Origin: GCA-2731375 sp964507245
Lineage (GTDB): Bacteria; Pseudomonadota; Alphaproteobacteria; GCA-2731375
Length of the DNA stretch: 64,000 bases
Assembly (NCBI GenBank): GCA_964507245.1
Contig: CAZDQC010000001.1
Coordinates: 14,572-78,571 of the forward strand
Reading direction: 5' to 3'
Under the pieces are notes generated by a model. The model did not search any database. It saw nothing but the letters and a program-made list of their open reading frames with translations, and had not been told where the DNA came from. Position 1 is the stretch's first letter; every line of letters starts with the position of its first letter. This document shows positions 45,097 through 54,231 of the stretch, one piece after another. The translations under genes and the position numbers were made by a program.

Positions 45097-45704
45097 TGTT
45101 CCAGGCGCTAGGCGTTGTCTGTGAACGTGGGGAACGGTGCATATTTTCGGACCTAGATTTTCAGGTGAAGCCCGGGCAGGCTTTAGTGCTGCGTGGACCA
45201 AACGGCAGCGGCAAGACCAGTATTTTACGAATCGCGGCAACGCTCTTGCGTGCGGCAGATGGGCAGTTGACTTGGAATGGTACCAATATATGGGATGACA
45301 TCTACCAACACCGGTCTAGGCTGCACTTCATTGGACATCAGGATGCAGTAAAAGGCGCACTAACCGTTCGGGAAAATGTGGAGGTTTGGGCAAATATTCG
45401 TGGTAGCGGCAGCGGTCACGTAGACAGGGCACTCGCAGCCTTTGGTATTACGCATTTGGCGGACACGCAGGCACAATATCTATCAACTGGTCAACATAGA
45501 CGCACCGCCTTGGCCCGCCTTGTCGCCTCACCGGCGAAGCTATGGCTGTTAGACGAGCCAACTGTTTCCCTGGATGCAGATGGCACGACCTGCCTGCAGA
45601 ATGTGATCGCGGACCATCGAGCGGAACAAGGCATGGTCATTGCTACAACGCATATTGAACTTGGCCTGCCTGACGCCGATGTGCTCCAATTGAATCCGAA
45701 ATGA
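45096..45704 (+). CDS. ccmA: Haem exporter ATP-binding protein CcmA
   Basis: 202 residues, ABC ATPase. Walker A GPNGSGKTS, signature LSTGQHRRTALARL (Thr in place of the more common Ser), Walker B LWLLDEP and the switch His in TTHIEL are intact. With CcmB it forms the transporter that releases holo-CcmE from CcmC during c-type cytochrome maturation. Start overlaps the ispZ stop; end overlaps ccmB as ATGA. Confidence 0.96.
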   Translation: MFQALGVVCERGERCIFSDLDFQVKPGQALVLRGPNGSGKTSILRIAATLLRAADGQLTWNGTNIWDDIYQHRSRLHFIGHQDAVKGALTVRENVEVWANIRGSGSGHVDRALAAFGITHLADTQAQYLSTGQHRRTALARLVASPAKLWLLDEPTVSLDADGTTCLQNVIADHRAEQGMVIATTHIELGLPDADVLQLNPK

Positions 45705-46366
45705 ACCAGTTGCTATCCATCATATCCCGCGATTTGCGTTTGGCGGTGCGTCAGGGTGGTGCAACGTTCCTTGGTTTGGTCTTTTTCGTGCTGACTGTCA
45801 CGCTATTTCCTTTGGGTATTGGGTCTGACCCATCAGTGTTAGCTCGAGTTGCACCTGGGGTCCTTTGGGTTGCCGCCTTGCTTGCTGCAATGCTGTCGCT
45901 CGACAGACTATTTCAGGCCGACTTTGAAGATGGCAGCCTGGAGCAGCTAGCTTTGTCAGGGATGCCTACAGGGGTCATGGTATTGGGCAAGATCACGGCG
46001 CATTGGCTGACAACAGGATTGCCGTTGTTGTTGGTTTCGCCAATCTTGGCTGTGCTTTTGAACATGGATTATGAAGGTTTTTCAGTCTTGCTGCTGACCA
46101 TGTTGATTGGCACCCCGGCGTTAAGCCTAATTGGTTCCATTGGTGCTGCGTTGACCTTGACCGTGCGCCGAGGTGGGGTATTGTTATCTTTGCTTGTTCT
46201 GCCACTCTATATTCCTGTCTTGATTTTTGGTGTTTCCGCTATAGATGCTGCTGTACACGGTCTCAATGCAAACCCACATTTGTATTTGTTGGCTGCGCTG
46301 GCCGTTGCAAGTTTGCCACTTGGTCCTTGGGCCTCAGCTGCAGCGGTAAAATTGTCTTTGGAATAG
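45701..46366 (+). CDS. ccmB: Haem exporter permease CcmB
   Basis: 221 residues with six membrane helices. RDLRLAVRQGGATFLGLVFF at the N terminus, LFQADFEDGSLEQLAL and the C-terminal LPLYIPVLIFGVSA match CcmB. Pairs with CcmA in the inner membrane. Start overlaps ccmA by four bases. ccmC follows after an 84-base spacer, the largest gap in the operon. Confidence 0.96.
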   Translation: MNQLLSIISRDLRLAVRQGGATFLGLVFFVLTVTLFPLGIGSDPSVLARVAPGVLWVAALLAAMLSLDRLFQADFEDGSLEQLALSGMPTGVMVLGKITAHWLTTGLPLLLVSPILAVLLNMDYEGFSVLLLTMLIGTPALSLIGSIGAALTLTVRRGGVLLSLLVLPLYIPVLIFGVSAIDAAVHGLNANPHLYLLAALAVASLPLGPWASAAAVKLSLE

Positions 46367-46450
46367 ACGTGTTCCACCTCAACTAGCCACCATAAATTGT
46401 TGCTGCCACAGCGCTTGCGTCCATGGCATCGGAGAGCTAAACCAAAGTCT

Positions 46451-47176
46451 ATGTCGATACACTATTTTGCTAATCCGACTAGGTTTACACGGCTCGCTGG
46501 TCACATCCAGCCTTGGGCGGGCGGCTTGACCGTGGCGCTACTGTTGGTAGGCCTATATTTGGCGTTGGCGCGAGTGCCGGCAGACTACCAACAGGGTGAG
46601 ACCGTCCGGATCATGTTCGTACATGTGCCTTCGGCCTGGATGGCTTTGTTTTGTTATTCGTTTCTCGCGGTCGCAAGCGCTGTCGCACTCATTTGGAAAC
46701 ACCCCCTAGCAGACCTCGCGGCAAAGGCTTCTGCCCCTATCGGGGCCAGTTTTACATTATTGGCTCTGGTGACTGGCTCTTTATGGGGCAAGCCTATGTG
46801 GGGCACTTGGTGGGTATGGGATGCCAGATTGACTTCCGTTTTGATCTTGTTGTTTCTCTATCTCGGCTATATGGCGCTATGGCAGGCGATAGAGGACAAC
46901 CAAAAGGCCGCTAAGGCAGCGGCTGTTCTGGCTTTAGTTGGCGCTGTGAATGTGCCCATCATCAAATTTTCCGTCGATTGGTGGAATACGCTACATCAAC
47001 CTGCCAGCGTCATGCGCTTGGATGGTCCATCGATACACCCAAGCATGCTGTGGCCATTATTGATCATGGGCTTGGCCTTCAAGGTCTATTTTGTGACCCT
47101 GTTGCTCGCTCGAATTCGCATGGAATTGAATTTGCGCAGAATCCGAATCCTCCGGATTGCGGAGCGGTCAAGTTAA
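46451..47176 (+). CDS. ccmC: Haem transporter CcmC
   Basis: 241 residues with six membrane helices. The haem-handling WWD-type loop WGKPMWGTWWVWDARLTS and flanking histidines (MFVHVPSAWMA, SIHPSMLWP) are intact. CcmC loads haem onto CcmE in the periplasm. ATG 46451 (MSIHYFANP) matches family starts; the 18-residue longer frame does not. Its stop overlaps the ccmD start as TAATG. Confidence 0.95.
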   Translation: MSIHYFANPTRFTRLAGHIQPWAGGLTVALLLVGLYLALARVPADYQQGETVRIMFVHVPSAWMALFCYSFLAVASAVALIWKHPLADLAAKASAPIGASFTLLALVTGSLWGKPMWGTWWVWDARLTSVLILLFLYLGYMALWQAIEDNQKAAKAAAVLALVGAVNVPIIKFSVDWWNTLHQPASVMRLDGPSIHPSMLWPLLIMGLAFKVYFVTLLLARIRMELNLRRIRILRIAERSS

Positions 47177-47361
47177 TGGCAGGCATTACCGAATTTTTTG
47201 CGATGGGCGGTTATGCCGAATTTATATGGCCGGCGTTTGGTATTGTTTTGACGGTCATGGCGGCTTTGTGGATTTCGAGTATGAGAGGTTGGCGAGAATC
47301 AGAACGGACCTTAGATGTCTTGAGAAAGAACCGGCGCAACCGGGAGTACATTGACGAATGA
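47176..47361 (+). CDS. ccmD: Haem exporter protein CcmD
   Basis: 61 residues: one membrane helix (FIWPAFGIVLTVMAALWIS) then a basic cytoplasmic tail. FFAMGGYAEFIWPAF is the CcmD signature. It stabilises the CcmABC-CcmE complex. It overlaps ccmC at its start and ccmE at its end (ATGA), confirming the small frame is real. Confidence 0.95.
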   Translation: MAGITEFFAMGGYAEFIWPAFGIVLTVMAALWISSMRGWRESERTLDVLRKNRRNREYIDE

Positions 47362-47813
47362 CTCGAAAAAGGCGCCGTTTTTTTATAGTCAGCGGATTTT
47401 TGATAACCTTTTCGATAGCTGCGGCGTTAGTTCTAATGGCGTTCGAGGAGAATATTGTATTTTTCTATTCTCCGACTGAGTTATCCCGCAAATTGGAGCA
47501 ACAACTAATTCCACAAAATCGCCGTTTGCGGATTGGCGGTTTGGTCGAAGATGGGTCTGTTGACCGGGAAGATGATGGCCTGACGATTACCTTTCGGGTG
47601 ACTGATACTGTGGAAGTTGTACCAGTTCGGTTCAGAGGCCTTCTGCCAGACCTGTTTCGGGAAGGGCAGGGGGTCGTTGCTGAGGGGAGCATGGGATCTG
47701 ACGGCACCTTTGTCGCAACGGAAGTGTTAGCAAAACACGACGAGACCTACATGCCGAAAGAAGTGGCTGAGGCTTTGAAAGAAGCAGGGCAATGGCAGGG
47801 GGACCGTAAATGA
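47358..47813 (+). CDS. ccmE: Cytochrome c maturation protein CcmE
   Basis: 151 residues. Basic N terminus with one helix, then an OB-fold periplasmic domain. The haem-binding His127 is in AKHDETYMP, the HxxxY type that binds haem covalently, and RVGGLVEDGS-like RIGGLVEDGSV is the conserved strand. Receives haem from CcmC and passes it to CcmF. Its stop overlaps the start of a hydroxyacid dehydrogenase gene, not ccmF as is usual. Confidence 0.96.
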   Translation: MTRKRRRFFIVSGFLITFSIAAALVLMAFEENIVFFYSPTELSRKLEQQLIPQNRRLRIGGLVEDGSVDREDDGLTITFRVTDTVEVVPVRFRGLLPDLFREGQGVVAEGSMGSDGTFVATEVLAKHDETYMPKEVAEALKEAGQWQGDRK

Positions 47814-48772
47814 TACAGAGGGAAGGTGTAAATAAACCGTGCGTTTTGTTGATTGAACCAATCCCTGCCTGGATTGTAGATCGGGCTCGGGAAGAATTTG
47901 ACTTGATTGTTCTGCAGCATGAAACAGAGCGACCTGATGAATTCAACAACCGGTTAGAGGATATTCGTGGCATTGCTATGCCAGGATTTGCCAAGGTCCA
48001 TGCGAACTTTATGGATTTGATGCCAAATCTCGAAATCGTCGCATGTTTTGGCGTTGGCTACGATGGCGCTGATGTAGAGTATGCCCTCAACCACGGAATT
48101 GCAGTAACCAATACGCCGGGCGTTCTAACTGATTGCGTGGCAGACCTAGGTATGGCGCTAATTCTAGCAACTTTGCGAAGAGTCGTAAGTGGCGACAAAT
48201 ATGTGCGCTCTGGAAAATGGATAAATGACGGGTTTATGGATCTGACAGATTCACCGCGTGGTCGTTGCATGGGCATTGTAGGCATGGGCCGCATTGGGCG
48301 GCAGTTAGCCAACCGTGCTGAGGCTTTTGGAATGTCTATCGCCTATCATAACCGGTCGAAAAGAGATGATGTTAGGTATTCGTATTTCTCTAACATTATC
48401 CAATTGGCGGAGGCGAGTGACGTTTTGGCACTCACCTGCCCTGGGGGGGAAGAGACCCGAAATCTGATCAACGGCGATGTCCTATCCGCATTGGGGAAAA
48501 GGGGCTACTTGATCAACATCTCCCGAGGCAGTGTTGTTGACGAGGATGCCTTGGTCAAGGCGCTGATCCATCGCGAAATAGCGGGCGCTGGATTGGATGT
48601 ATTTGCCGATGAACCCAATGTGCCCGAAGCTTTGTTGGCAATGGATTCAGTCGTTCTTCAACCTCATCACGCTAGCGCTACCATGGAGACCAGAACGGAC
48701 ATGGGAAATTTGACTATCGACAATCTGCTGGCCCACTTTGCAGGCCGGCCTTTGCCAAACAGGGTAGCCTAA
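47810..48772 (+). CDS. D-isomer-specific 2-hydroxyacid dehydrogenase inserted in the ccm operon
   Basis: 320 residues. GIVGMGRIGRQLANRAEAFG binds NAD(P); the catalytic Arg (ISRGSVVDEDAL), Glu (DVFADEP) and His (QPHHASATMET) are present. It resembles hydroxypyruvate/glyoxylate reductase-like enzymes. It overlaps ccmE by four bases and ends 28 bases before ccmF, so it is co-translated with a cytochrome c assembly line to which it has no known connection. It is distinct from the dehydrogenase at 17118-18071. Confidence 0.94.
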   Translation: MIQREGVNKPCVLLIEPIPAWIVDRAREEFDLIVLQHETERPDEFNNRLEDIRGIAMPGFAKVHANFMDLMPNLEIVACFGVGYDGADVEYALNHGIAVTNTPGVLTDCVADLGMALILATLRRVVSGDKYVRSGKWINDGFMDLTDSPRGRCMGIVGMGRIGRQLANRAEAFGMSIAYHNRSKRDDVRYSYFSNIIQLAEASDVLALTCPGGEETRNLINGDVLSALGKRGYLINISRGSVVDEDALVKALIHREIAGAGLDVFADEPNVPEALLAMDSVVLQPHHASATMETRTDMGNLTIDNLLAHFAGRPLPNRVA

Positions 48773-48800
48773 TGCTATCGGAACTGTGTCACGTCGGATC

Positions 48801-50801
48801 ATGATTGCTGAACTGGGACATTTCTCACTTGTACTGGCGATGTCGGTCGCTTTGGTCCAGGCTGTTTTTCCCTTGTTGGGAGCATGGCGTGGCGATTTCG
48901 GTTGGATAGGCTTGGCCCGACCTGCAGCATTCGTTCAATTATTTCTTGTCGCCTTTGCCTTTGGCGCTTTGATGTATGCGTACATCACATCCGATTTTTC
49001 AGTGCTGAACGTTGCGACCAACTCCCATTCTGCAAAGCCATTGCTTTATAAAATCTCCGGAGTATGGGGCAATCATGAAGGGTCGCTTTTGTTGTGGTTA
49101 TTGATCCTCGTCTTATTTGGTGCGGCCGTCGCTCTTTTTGGCGGAAATCTACCAGCAGAGTTTCGGGCTCGTGTTCTTTCTGTACAGGCAATGATTAGCG
49201 TCGGGTTTTTGGCGTTCGTGTTGTTCACATCAAACCCGTTTGAAAGACTATTTCCGGTGCCGATTGATGGGCAAGGTCTCAATCCACTTTTGCAGGATCC
49301 CGGATTAGCTTTTCATCCGCCATTTCTGTATCTTGGGTATGTCGGTTTCTCCATGGCCTTTTCTTTTGCCGTGGCGGCCTTGATTGAAGGACGCGTAGAT
49401 GCGGCATGGGCGAGGTGGGTGAGACCATGGACCCTTGCTGCCTGGTGTTTTTTGACAGTGGGCATCGCGCTTGGTTCCTGGTGGGCATACTACGAACTAG
49501 GGTGGGGCGGCTGGTGGTTTTGGGATCCAGTGGAGAATGCGTCCTTCATGCCTTGGCTTGCAGGGACAGCACTTTTGCATTCTTCGGTCGTCGTGGAAAA
49601 GCGGGATAGCTTGAAGAATTGGACAGTATTTCTTGCCATCCTAACCTTTTCCCTCAGCTTGTTAGGTACATTTCTAGTTCGCTCAGGTGTCTTGACTTCA
49701 GTCCACGCCTTTGCCACTGACCCGGCTCGTGGGGTCTACATATTGGCCTTTCTTCTGGTCGCCATTGTCGGCTCCTTGACCCTTTACGCCATTCGGGCGC
49801 CATCCATGAAAGGTGGTGGCTTTTTCGCTCCAGTTAGCCGCGAGGGCGCATTGGTGTTTAATAACCTTGTTTTGTCGACGGCCTGCGCCACTGTTCTTTT
49901 GGGCACGCTTTATCCCTTGTTCTTGGATGCCCTCACGGGAGAAAAAATTACAGTAGGGCCGCCGTACTTCAATTCGACTTTCGGATTGTTAATGTTGCCA
50001 GCTCTCATGTTCATGGCTATCGGACCAATGTTGCGCTGGAAACGAGCTGATCTCCTTGGCGCGGTTCAGAGGTTAAAATTTGCAATCGTTGCTGCAGTCA
50101 TTGCTCTACTTTTAACTCTGGCACTAGCTTTTGACGGACCCTGGTTGGCAATTCCGGGTTTGGCACTGGGCGTCTGGATGATCGCCGCGGCTCTGGAGGA
50201 GGCGGCCCATCGCATGCGTATATTTAGGGTTCCGGCAATTGAAAGCTGGCGGCGGTTTCGACGTTCACCACGATCTGCATGGGGGACGACGTTCGCACAT
50301 GCGGGCGCTGGGGTGGTGATCATAGGGATTGTTGCTTCGTCTGCCTGGCAAGTGGAAAAACTTCAGATTATGCGCCCTGGAGAAAGCGTGTCAGTAGGTG
50401 CCTTCGATTTCAAGTTCGTGGGGGCGGCTCAATTTAAGGGGCCTAACTATGCAGCGGTCGGCGGTACATTTCGGGTAACACAGGATGGAGCGCAGGTAGC
50501 ATTTCTGAAACCGGAATCACGCAAATACCCGGATCCACCGACGGATACGACCGAGGCGGCAATTCGTACTGGCTGGAGTGGCGATCTTTATGCCGTAATT
50601 GGTGATCCGACCGATGACGGAGCCTGGTCCACCAGGTTTTACTACAAGCCAATGATACATTGGATCTGGCTGGGTGCCTTGATCATGGTTTTTGGTGGTT
50701 TGGTTTCCTTGACTGATCGCCGTCATCGAGTTGGTGCCCCTGCCCGTCGCGGGCCCCGTAGTGTGCGAAGGAACGCCGTGCCAGTGGCGGCTAGTGACTA
50801 A
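48801..50801 (+). CDS. ccmF: Haem lyase CcmF
   Basis: 666 residues with about 15 membrane helices. The WWD domain WGGWWFWDPVENASFMPWL and haem-ligand histidines (GNHEGSLLLWL, AFHPPFLYLGYVG, HSSVVVEKRD) are intact. Joins haem from CcmE to apocytochrome CxxCH sites with CcmH. ATG 48801 gives the family start MIAELGHFSLVLAM; GTG 48786 would add five residues. Followed 14 bases later by ccmG. Confidence 0.96.
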   Translation: MIAELGHFSLVLAMSVALVQAVFPLLGAWRGDFGWIGLARPAAFVQLFLVAFAFGALMYAYITSDFSVLNVATNSHSAKPLLYKISGVWGNHEGSLLLWLLILVLFGAAVALFGGNLPAEFRARVLSVQAMISVGFLAFVLFTSNPFERLFPVPIDGQGLNPLLQDPGLAFHPPFLYLGYVGFSMAFSFAVAALIEGRVDAAWARWVRPWTLAAWCFLTVGIALGSWWAYYELGWGGWWFWDPVENASFMPWLAGTALLHSSVVVEKRDSLKNWTVFLAILTFSLSLLGTFLVRSGVLTSVHAFATDPARGVYILAFLLVAIVGSLTLYAIRAPSMKGGGFFAPVSREGALVFNNLVLSTACATVLLGTLYPLFLDALTGEKITVGPPYFNSTFGLLMLPALMFMAIGPMLRWKRADLLGAVQRLKFAIVAAVIALLLTLALAFDGPWLAIPGLALGVWMIAAALEEAAHRMRIFRVPAIESWRRFRRSPRSAWGTTFAHAGAGVVIIGIVASSAWQVEKLQIMRPGESVSVGAFDFKFVGAAQFKGPNYAAVGGTFRVTQDGAQVAFLKPESRKYPDPPTDTTEAAIRTGWSGDLYAVIGDPTDDGAWSTRFYYKPMIHWIWLGALIMVFGGLVSLTDRRHRVGAPARRGPRSVRRNAVPVAASD

Positions 50802-50815
50802 TTTTTGGTACCAAA

Positions 50816-51391
50816 ATGGCGACAAAAACTGATGCAGGGCCCAGGTCTTTTTGGCCAAGTTTAATCCCTCTGGTGATTGCCCTTATTATTGGTGGGTTCT
50901 TATTTGTTGGGTTAGGTCTAAGTCCCAAGGAGATCCCATCGGTTCTCATTGGGAAAGAAGTGCCGCAATTTGATTTGCCGGCCCTACCTGAGCGGCAAAA
51001 AGGTCTAAAGACCACTGACCTGCAGGGCCAGGTTTCGTTGGTTAATGTTTTCGCATCTTGGTGCATGTCTTGCGTGGCGGAACATCCGCTATTTATGAAA
51101 CTCCACCGCGAAGGCGTGGTGCCAGTTCATGGTCTGAATTATAAGGACGGAGGTGATGCCGCCGTGGCGTGGCTGCGCCGTCATGGTGATCCTTATGACC
51201 GTGTCGGCGCCGACCTGAAAGGCCGTGTTGGTATTGATTGGGGTGTATACGGAGTGCCTGAGACATTCATTATTAGTTCAGAAGGCAAGATCGTCTGCAA
51301 ACATATTGGACCGGTCATGGAGCGTGATTTGCAAGAGAAATTCATGCCGGCGATCGAAGCATTGAGAAAAGGCGATGCCGTTCAATGCTGA
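50816..51391 (+). CDS. ccmG: Thiol:disulfide interchange protein CcmG/DsbE
   Basis: 191 residues: an N-terminal anchor helix then a thioredoxin fold. The redox site is ASWCMSCVAEHP with Cys83 and Cys86; most relatives have WCVPC or WCEPC, so the Met-Ser pair is unusual. The GVPETF loop with cis-proline and DWGVYGVPE are typical of CcmG. Keeps apocytochrome cysteines reduced. Its last bases overlap ccmH by seven. Confidence 0.93.
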   Translation: MATKTDAGPRSFWPSLIPLVIALIIGGFLFVGLGLSPKEIPSVLIGKEVPQFDLPALPERQKGLKTTDLQGQVSLVNVFASWCMSCVAEHPLFMKLHREGVVPVHGLNYKDGGDAAVAWLRRHGDPYDRVGADLKGRVGIDWGVYGVPETFIISSEGKIVCKHIGPVMERDLQEKFMPAIEALRKGDAVQC

Positions 51392-51873
51392 TAAAAAAAT
51401 TTCGAAACACTTTATTTGCGTTGCTTCTGTCAATGGTATTTGCATTGCCGGCTCATTCGGTCGCTGTCGATAAACCGCTTGATGATCCAATACTGGAAGC
51501 ACGGGCGCGGGTCATTCACAAGAAGCTCCGCTGTTTAGTTTGTCAAAATCAATCCATCGAGGATTCAAATGCATCCCTAGCTCGTGACCTTCGTATACTG
51601 GTACGTGACCGTATCTCCGCCGGCGATGACGACGAAGCGGTTATACGGTTTGTTGTTGACCGGTATGGAGATTGGGTCCTGTTGCAACCCCCTTTGAAGT
51701 CCGGAACCATTCCGCTATGGGCGGCGCCTGCTATTTTCCTCGCAATATCAATACTTCTCATTGTCCTCTGGTATCGACGCAGGAGGGATATCGTTGCAAT
51801 CTCTGGTGATCCCTTGAGTAATGAAGAACAAGATCGCCTTAGGAGTATGATGAAAAACAGGGATTCGGCATGA
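51385..51873 (+). CDS. ccmH: Cytochrome c-type biogenesis protein CcmH (CycL)
   Basis: 162 residues. Signal peptide 1-25, then LRCLVCQNQSIEDSNASLARDLR with Cys50 and Cys53 of the LRCxxCQ site, a periplasmic three-helix bundle, and a C-terminal membrane helix (PLWAAPAIFLAISILLIVLW, twenty residues). Reduces apocytochrome disulfides together with CcmG and supports CcmF. Overlaps ccmG at its start and ccmI at its end. Confidence 0.95.
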   Translation: MLIKKFRNTLFALLLSMVFALPAHSVAVDKPLDDPILEARARVIHKKLRCLVCQNQSIEDSNASLARDLRILVRDRISAGDDDEAVIRFVVDRYGDWVLLQPPLKSGTIPLWAAPAIFLAISILLIVLWYRRRRDIVAISGDPLSNEEQDRLRSMMKNRDSA

Positions 51874-53294
51874 CCCTTTGGATTGCCGTTGGCGCCCTGA
51901 CTTTGATCGCCGTGCTTCCAATTTTGTGGCCATTATTGCGTCCAGGAAAATTTTCCGGCACACGGCTGGAACACGATTTGGAAGTATTCAGCGACCAATT
52001 GCGCGAAGTTGATCTTGAATTGTCAGCGGATGAACTGACGGCAGAGGAGGCGGAAGAAGCTAAACGGGAAATTGAGCGACGTATTTTGCGTGCAGGGGAA
52101 CGACAAGGCCCCGAGAAGGCACCTGCCGCACCCTCTGCCTTAACGGCGGTATTGGTAGCATTACTTTTACCGGCTTTGACCTTGATGCTTTATGTCCATT
52201 TGGGGCGACCTTCCCAGCCGGATCAACCCTTAGCCAGTCGGCAAAACCCCGCTACACCAAACCAGGTACTTTCGAGTGACCAAAGTGACCAAATCCAGGG
52301 GATGGTAGAGCGTCTAGCCAAAAGACTTCGCAACCAACCGGATGATCTAGATGGTTGGAGGTTGCTTGGCCGCTCCCTAGCCACCATGGGGCAATATGAA
52401 GAAGCCGCTAAGGCGCTCAGCAGGGCGATTGAATTATCTGAAAAGGACGCGGAGTTGCTCGTTGCTCTCGGTGATGTTTTGACGAAGGGTGCTGGAGGAA
52501 TAATCACAACGGAGGCATTGATTGCCTTTACCAAGGCACGGGATTTGGCGCCACAAAGCCTTCCGGTACAATATTTTATGGGTCTCGCTGATCTTCAGGC
52601 TGGCCGTTTGAAGAACGCTTTTGATGCATGGTTGGGGCTATACGGAAAGCTTTCGCCCGACAGCGAAAACCGGAAAGAGTTGGGGAAACAGATCCGACGA
52701 GTTGCACAACAACTTGGCATTGATGCGGAAGAACATCTGGTATCCTTAGCACAATCGGTGACACCATCTGCGCGGATCTCGTCCCAGTCAGGGAAAAGAA
52801 TAAGTCCTGGCCCGGATCGTGCAGCAATAGCTGAAGCAGCAAAAATGTCGCCGTCCGACCGCCAGGAGTTCATCCAGTCGATGGTGCAGCGCCTAGCCGA
52901 TCGGTTGGAAGATCAACCAGACGATTTTGACGGCTGGATGCGGCTCGGTCGAGCTTACGGTGTGCTTCGGAAGAGTACTGAAGCAGCCAAGGCATATGGG
53001 CGAGCCGTCGATCTGCGTCCTAGGGACCCAGGGCCATTGGATGCACAGGTGGCAATTTTGATTGGGTTGATGACACCCGATCAACCCATCCCCGAATCGA
53101 CGTTAGCGATGCTGCGGAAACTTGAAGTCTTGCAGCCTGACAATAGGCAGGCCCTTTGGTTCCTTGGCATGGCGGATGCAGCCGCAGGCCGACGATCTAA
53201 AGCGATCATACGCTGGGAGCGACTGCATGATCTGCTGCCAAATAAGAGCCAAGAACGCGCAAGAATAAAAGCTGCGATTGAACAATTAGAATAG
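51870..53294 (+). CDS. ccmI: Cytochrome c biogenesis TPR protein CcmI (CycH)
   Basis: 474 residues. Two N-terminal helices separated by an acidic cytoplasmic loop, then a periplasmic TPR region that presents apocytochrome c. The TPR part is internally duplicated: IQGMVERLAKRLRNQPDDLDGW (about residue 140) and IQSMVQRLADRLEDQPDDFDGW (about residue 334) start two similar modules, each quoted here only in part as ERLAKRL and QRLADRL. A single module is more usual. Last gene of the ccm operon. Confidence 0.92.
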   Translation: MTLWIAVGALTLIAVLPILWPLLRPGKFSGTRLEHDLEVFSDQLREVDLELSADELTAEEAEEAKREIERRILRAGERQGPEKAPAAPSALTAVLVALLLPALTLMLYVHLGRPSQPDQPLASRQNPATPNQVLSSDQSDQIQGMVERLAKRLRNQPDDLDGWRLLGRSLATMGQYEEAAKALSRAIELSEKDAELLVALGDVLTKGAGGIITTEALIAFTKARDLAPQSLPVQYFMGLADLQAGRLKNAFDAWLGLYGKLSPDSENRKELGKQIRRVAQQLGIDAEEHLVSLAQSVTPSARISSQSGKRISPGPDRAAIAEAAKMSPSDRQEFIQSMVQRLADRLEDQPDDFDGWMRLGRAYGVLRKSTEAAKAYGRAVDLRPRDPGPLDAQVAILIGLMTPDQPIPESTLAMLRKLEVLQPDNRQALWFLGMADAAAGRRSKAIIRWERLHDLLPNKSQERARIKAAIEQLE

Positions 53295-53422
53295 GGACAG
53301 TACCCCATTAGAGTAATGATGATTAATCGTTCTTAGTAATTTTAATGGGCCGGTAGGGAATTTATTTCCTCCGATGCTAAAAGGTATCAAAGTATTTGAA
53401 CTTTTTAGACATTCCTGGGCTC

Positions 53423-54178
53423 TTATTCGCCACGGAATGCCGGTTCTCTCCGTTCGAGCCGTGCCTGGATCCCTTCCATAGCATCGGCGGATGCACTTAT
53501 TTTTTTCACCTCGGAATTTAGGTCGTCGTATTCCGTCGTGTCACGGAACGCCATCTGCCGCACCAACATTGCCTTCATGTTTTTCAGCGAAAGCGGGGCG
53601 TTGGCAGCTAGCCGGTCGATAATGCCTTGCGCTGCGTCCTGTAATGCGTCCGGTTCCGCAACGCGGGCAATTACTCCAAGATCGTAAAGGCGTTTTGACG
53701 GTAACGGATCACCAAGCAATAGAATTTCTCTCGCTGCGACGGGACCTGCAACTTCCATCAGCTTTTTGGCAAGAAACCAGGTTGGCGCAAGACCAATTTG
53801 TGATAGTGACATACCAAATATTGCTGTTGTGCTAGCTACGACGAAATCACAGTGCAGCGCCAATTCATTGCCACCCGCGATTGCTGGGCCATGTACCACC
53901 GCTACGACTGGTAGAGGGTAAACCTCTATCCCTCGCAGCATGGTTTCAATAGACGTAGGTTGCCCCAGACCAGCCACCTTTGCACTAAGGTCCATGCCGG
54001 AACAAAAAGACGGTCCATTAGCGCGTACGACGGCGACCCGCTCTTCAGGCCCCGGTTCGTTCGGAAACGCTGCGATCATTCCATCCAGAGTTTCGGTATC
54101 CAATGCATTGCGTTTTTCTGGTCGGTTTAATGTGACGGTCCGCACAGGCCCGTTGACGTCCACCAGGACTTTGCTCAT
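53423..54178 (-). CDS. Enoyl-CoA hydratase/isomerase family protein (crotonase)
   Basis: 251 residues. NRPEKRNALDTETL and SFCSGMDLSAKV form the CoA and oxyanion region; HGPAIAGGNELALHCD carries the first catalytic Glu position of hydratases. The second Glu (PE of the usual GxPE motif) is replaced: the segment reads FGMSLSQIGLAP. A true hydratase needs both, so it may be an isomerase, hydrolase or dehalogenase-like crotonase. Convergent with ccmI and 53 bases from mutM on the same strand. Confidence 0.9.
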   Translation of the reverse strand: MSKVLVDVNGPVRTVTLNRPEKRNALDTETLDGMIAAFPNEPGPEERVAVVRANGPSFCSGMDLSAKVAGLGQPTSIETMLRGIEVYPLPVVAVVHGPAIAGGNELALHCDFVVASTTAIFGMSLSQIGLAPTWFLAKKLMEVAGPVAAREILLLGDPLPSKRLYDLGVIARVAEPDALQDAAQGIIDRLAANAPLSLKNMKAMLVRQMAFRDTTEYDDLNSEVKKISASADAMEGIQARLERREPAFRGE

Positions 54179-54231
54179 AGGTAACTCCCAACTTTCGTTT
54201 TTGCAGCATTATTAGAGCAACTATATCATTC

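Noticed and set aside
53305..53349. CCCATTA ... TAATGGG arms as a bidirectional terminator between ccmI and the crotonase gene
   Set aside because: The arms are 31 bases apart, with no stable inner stem and no T run.
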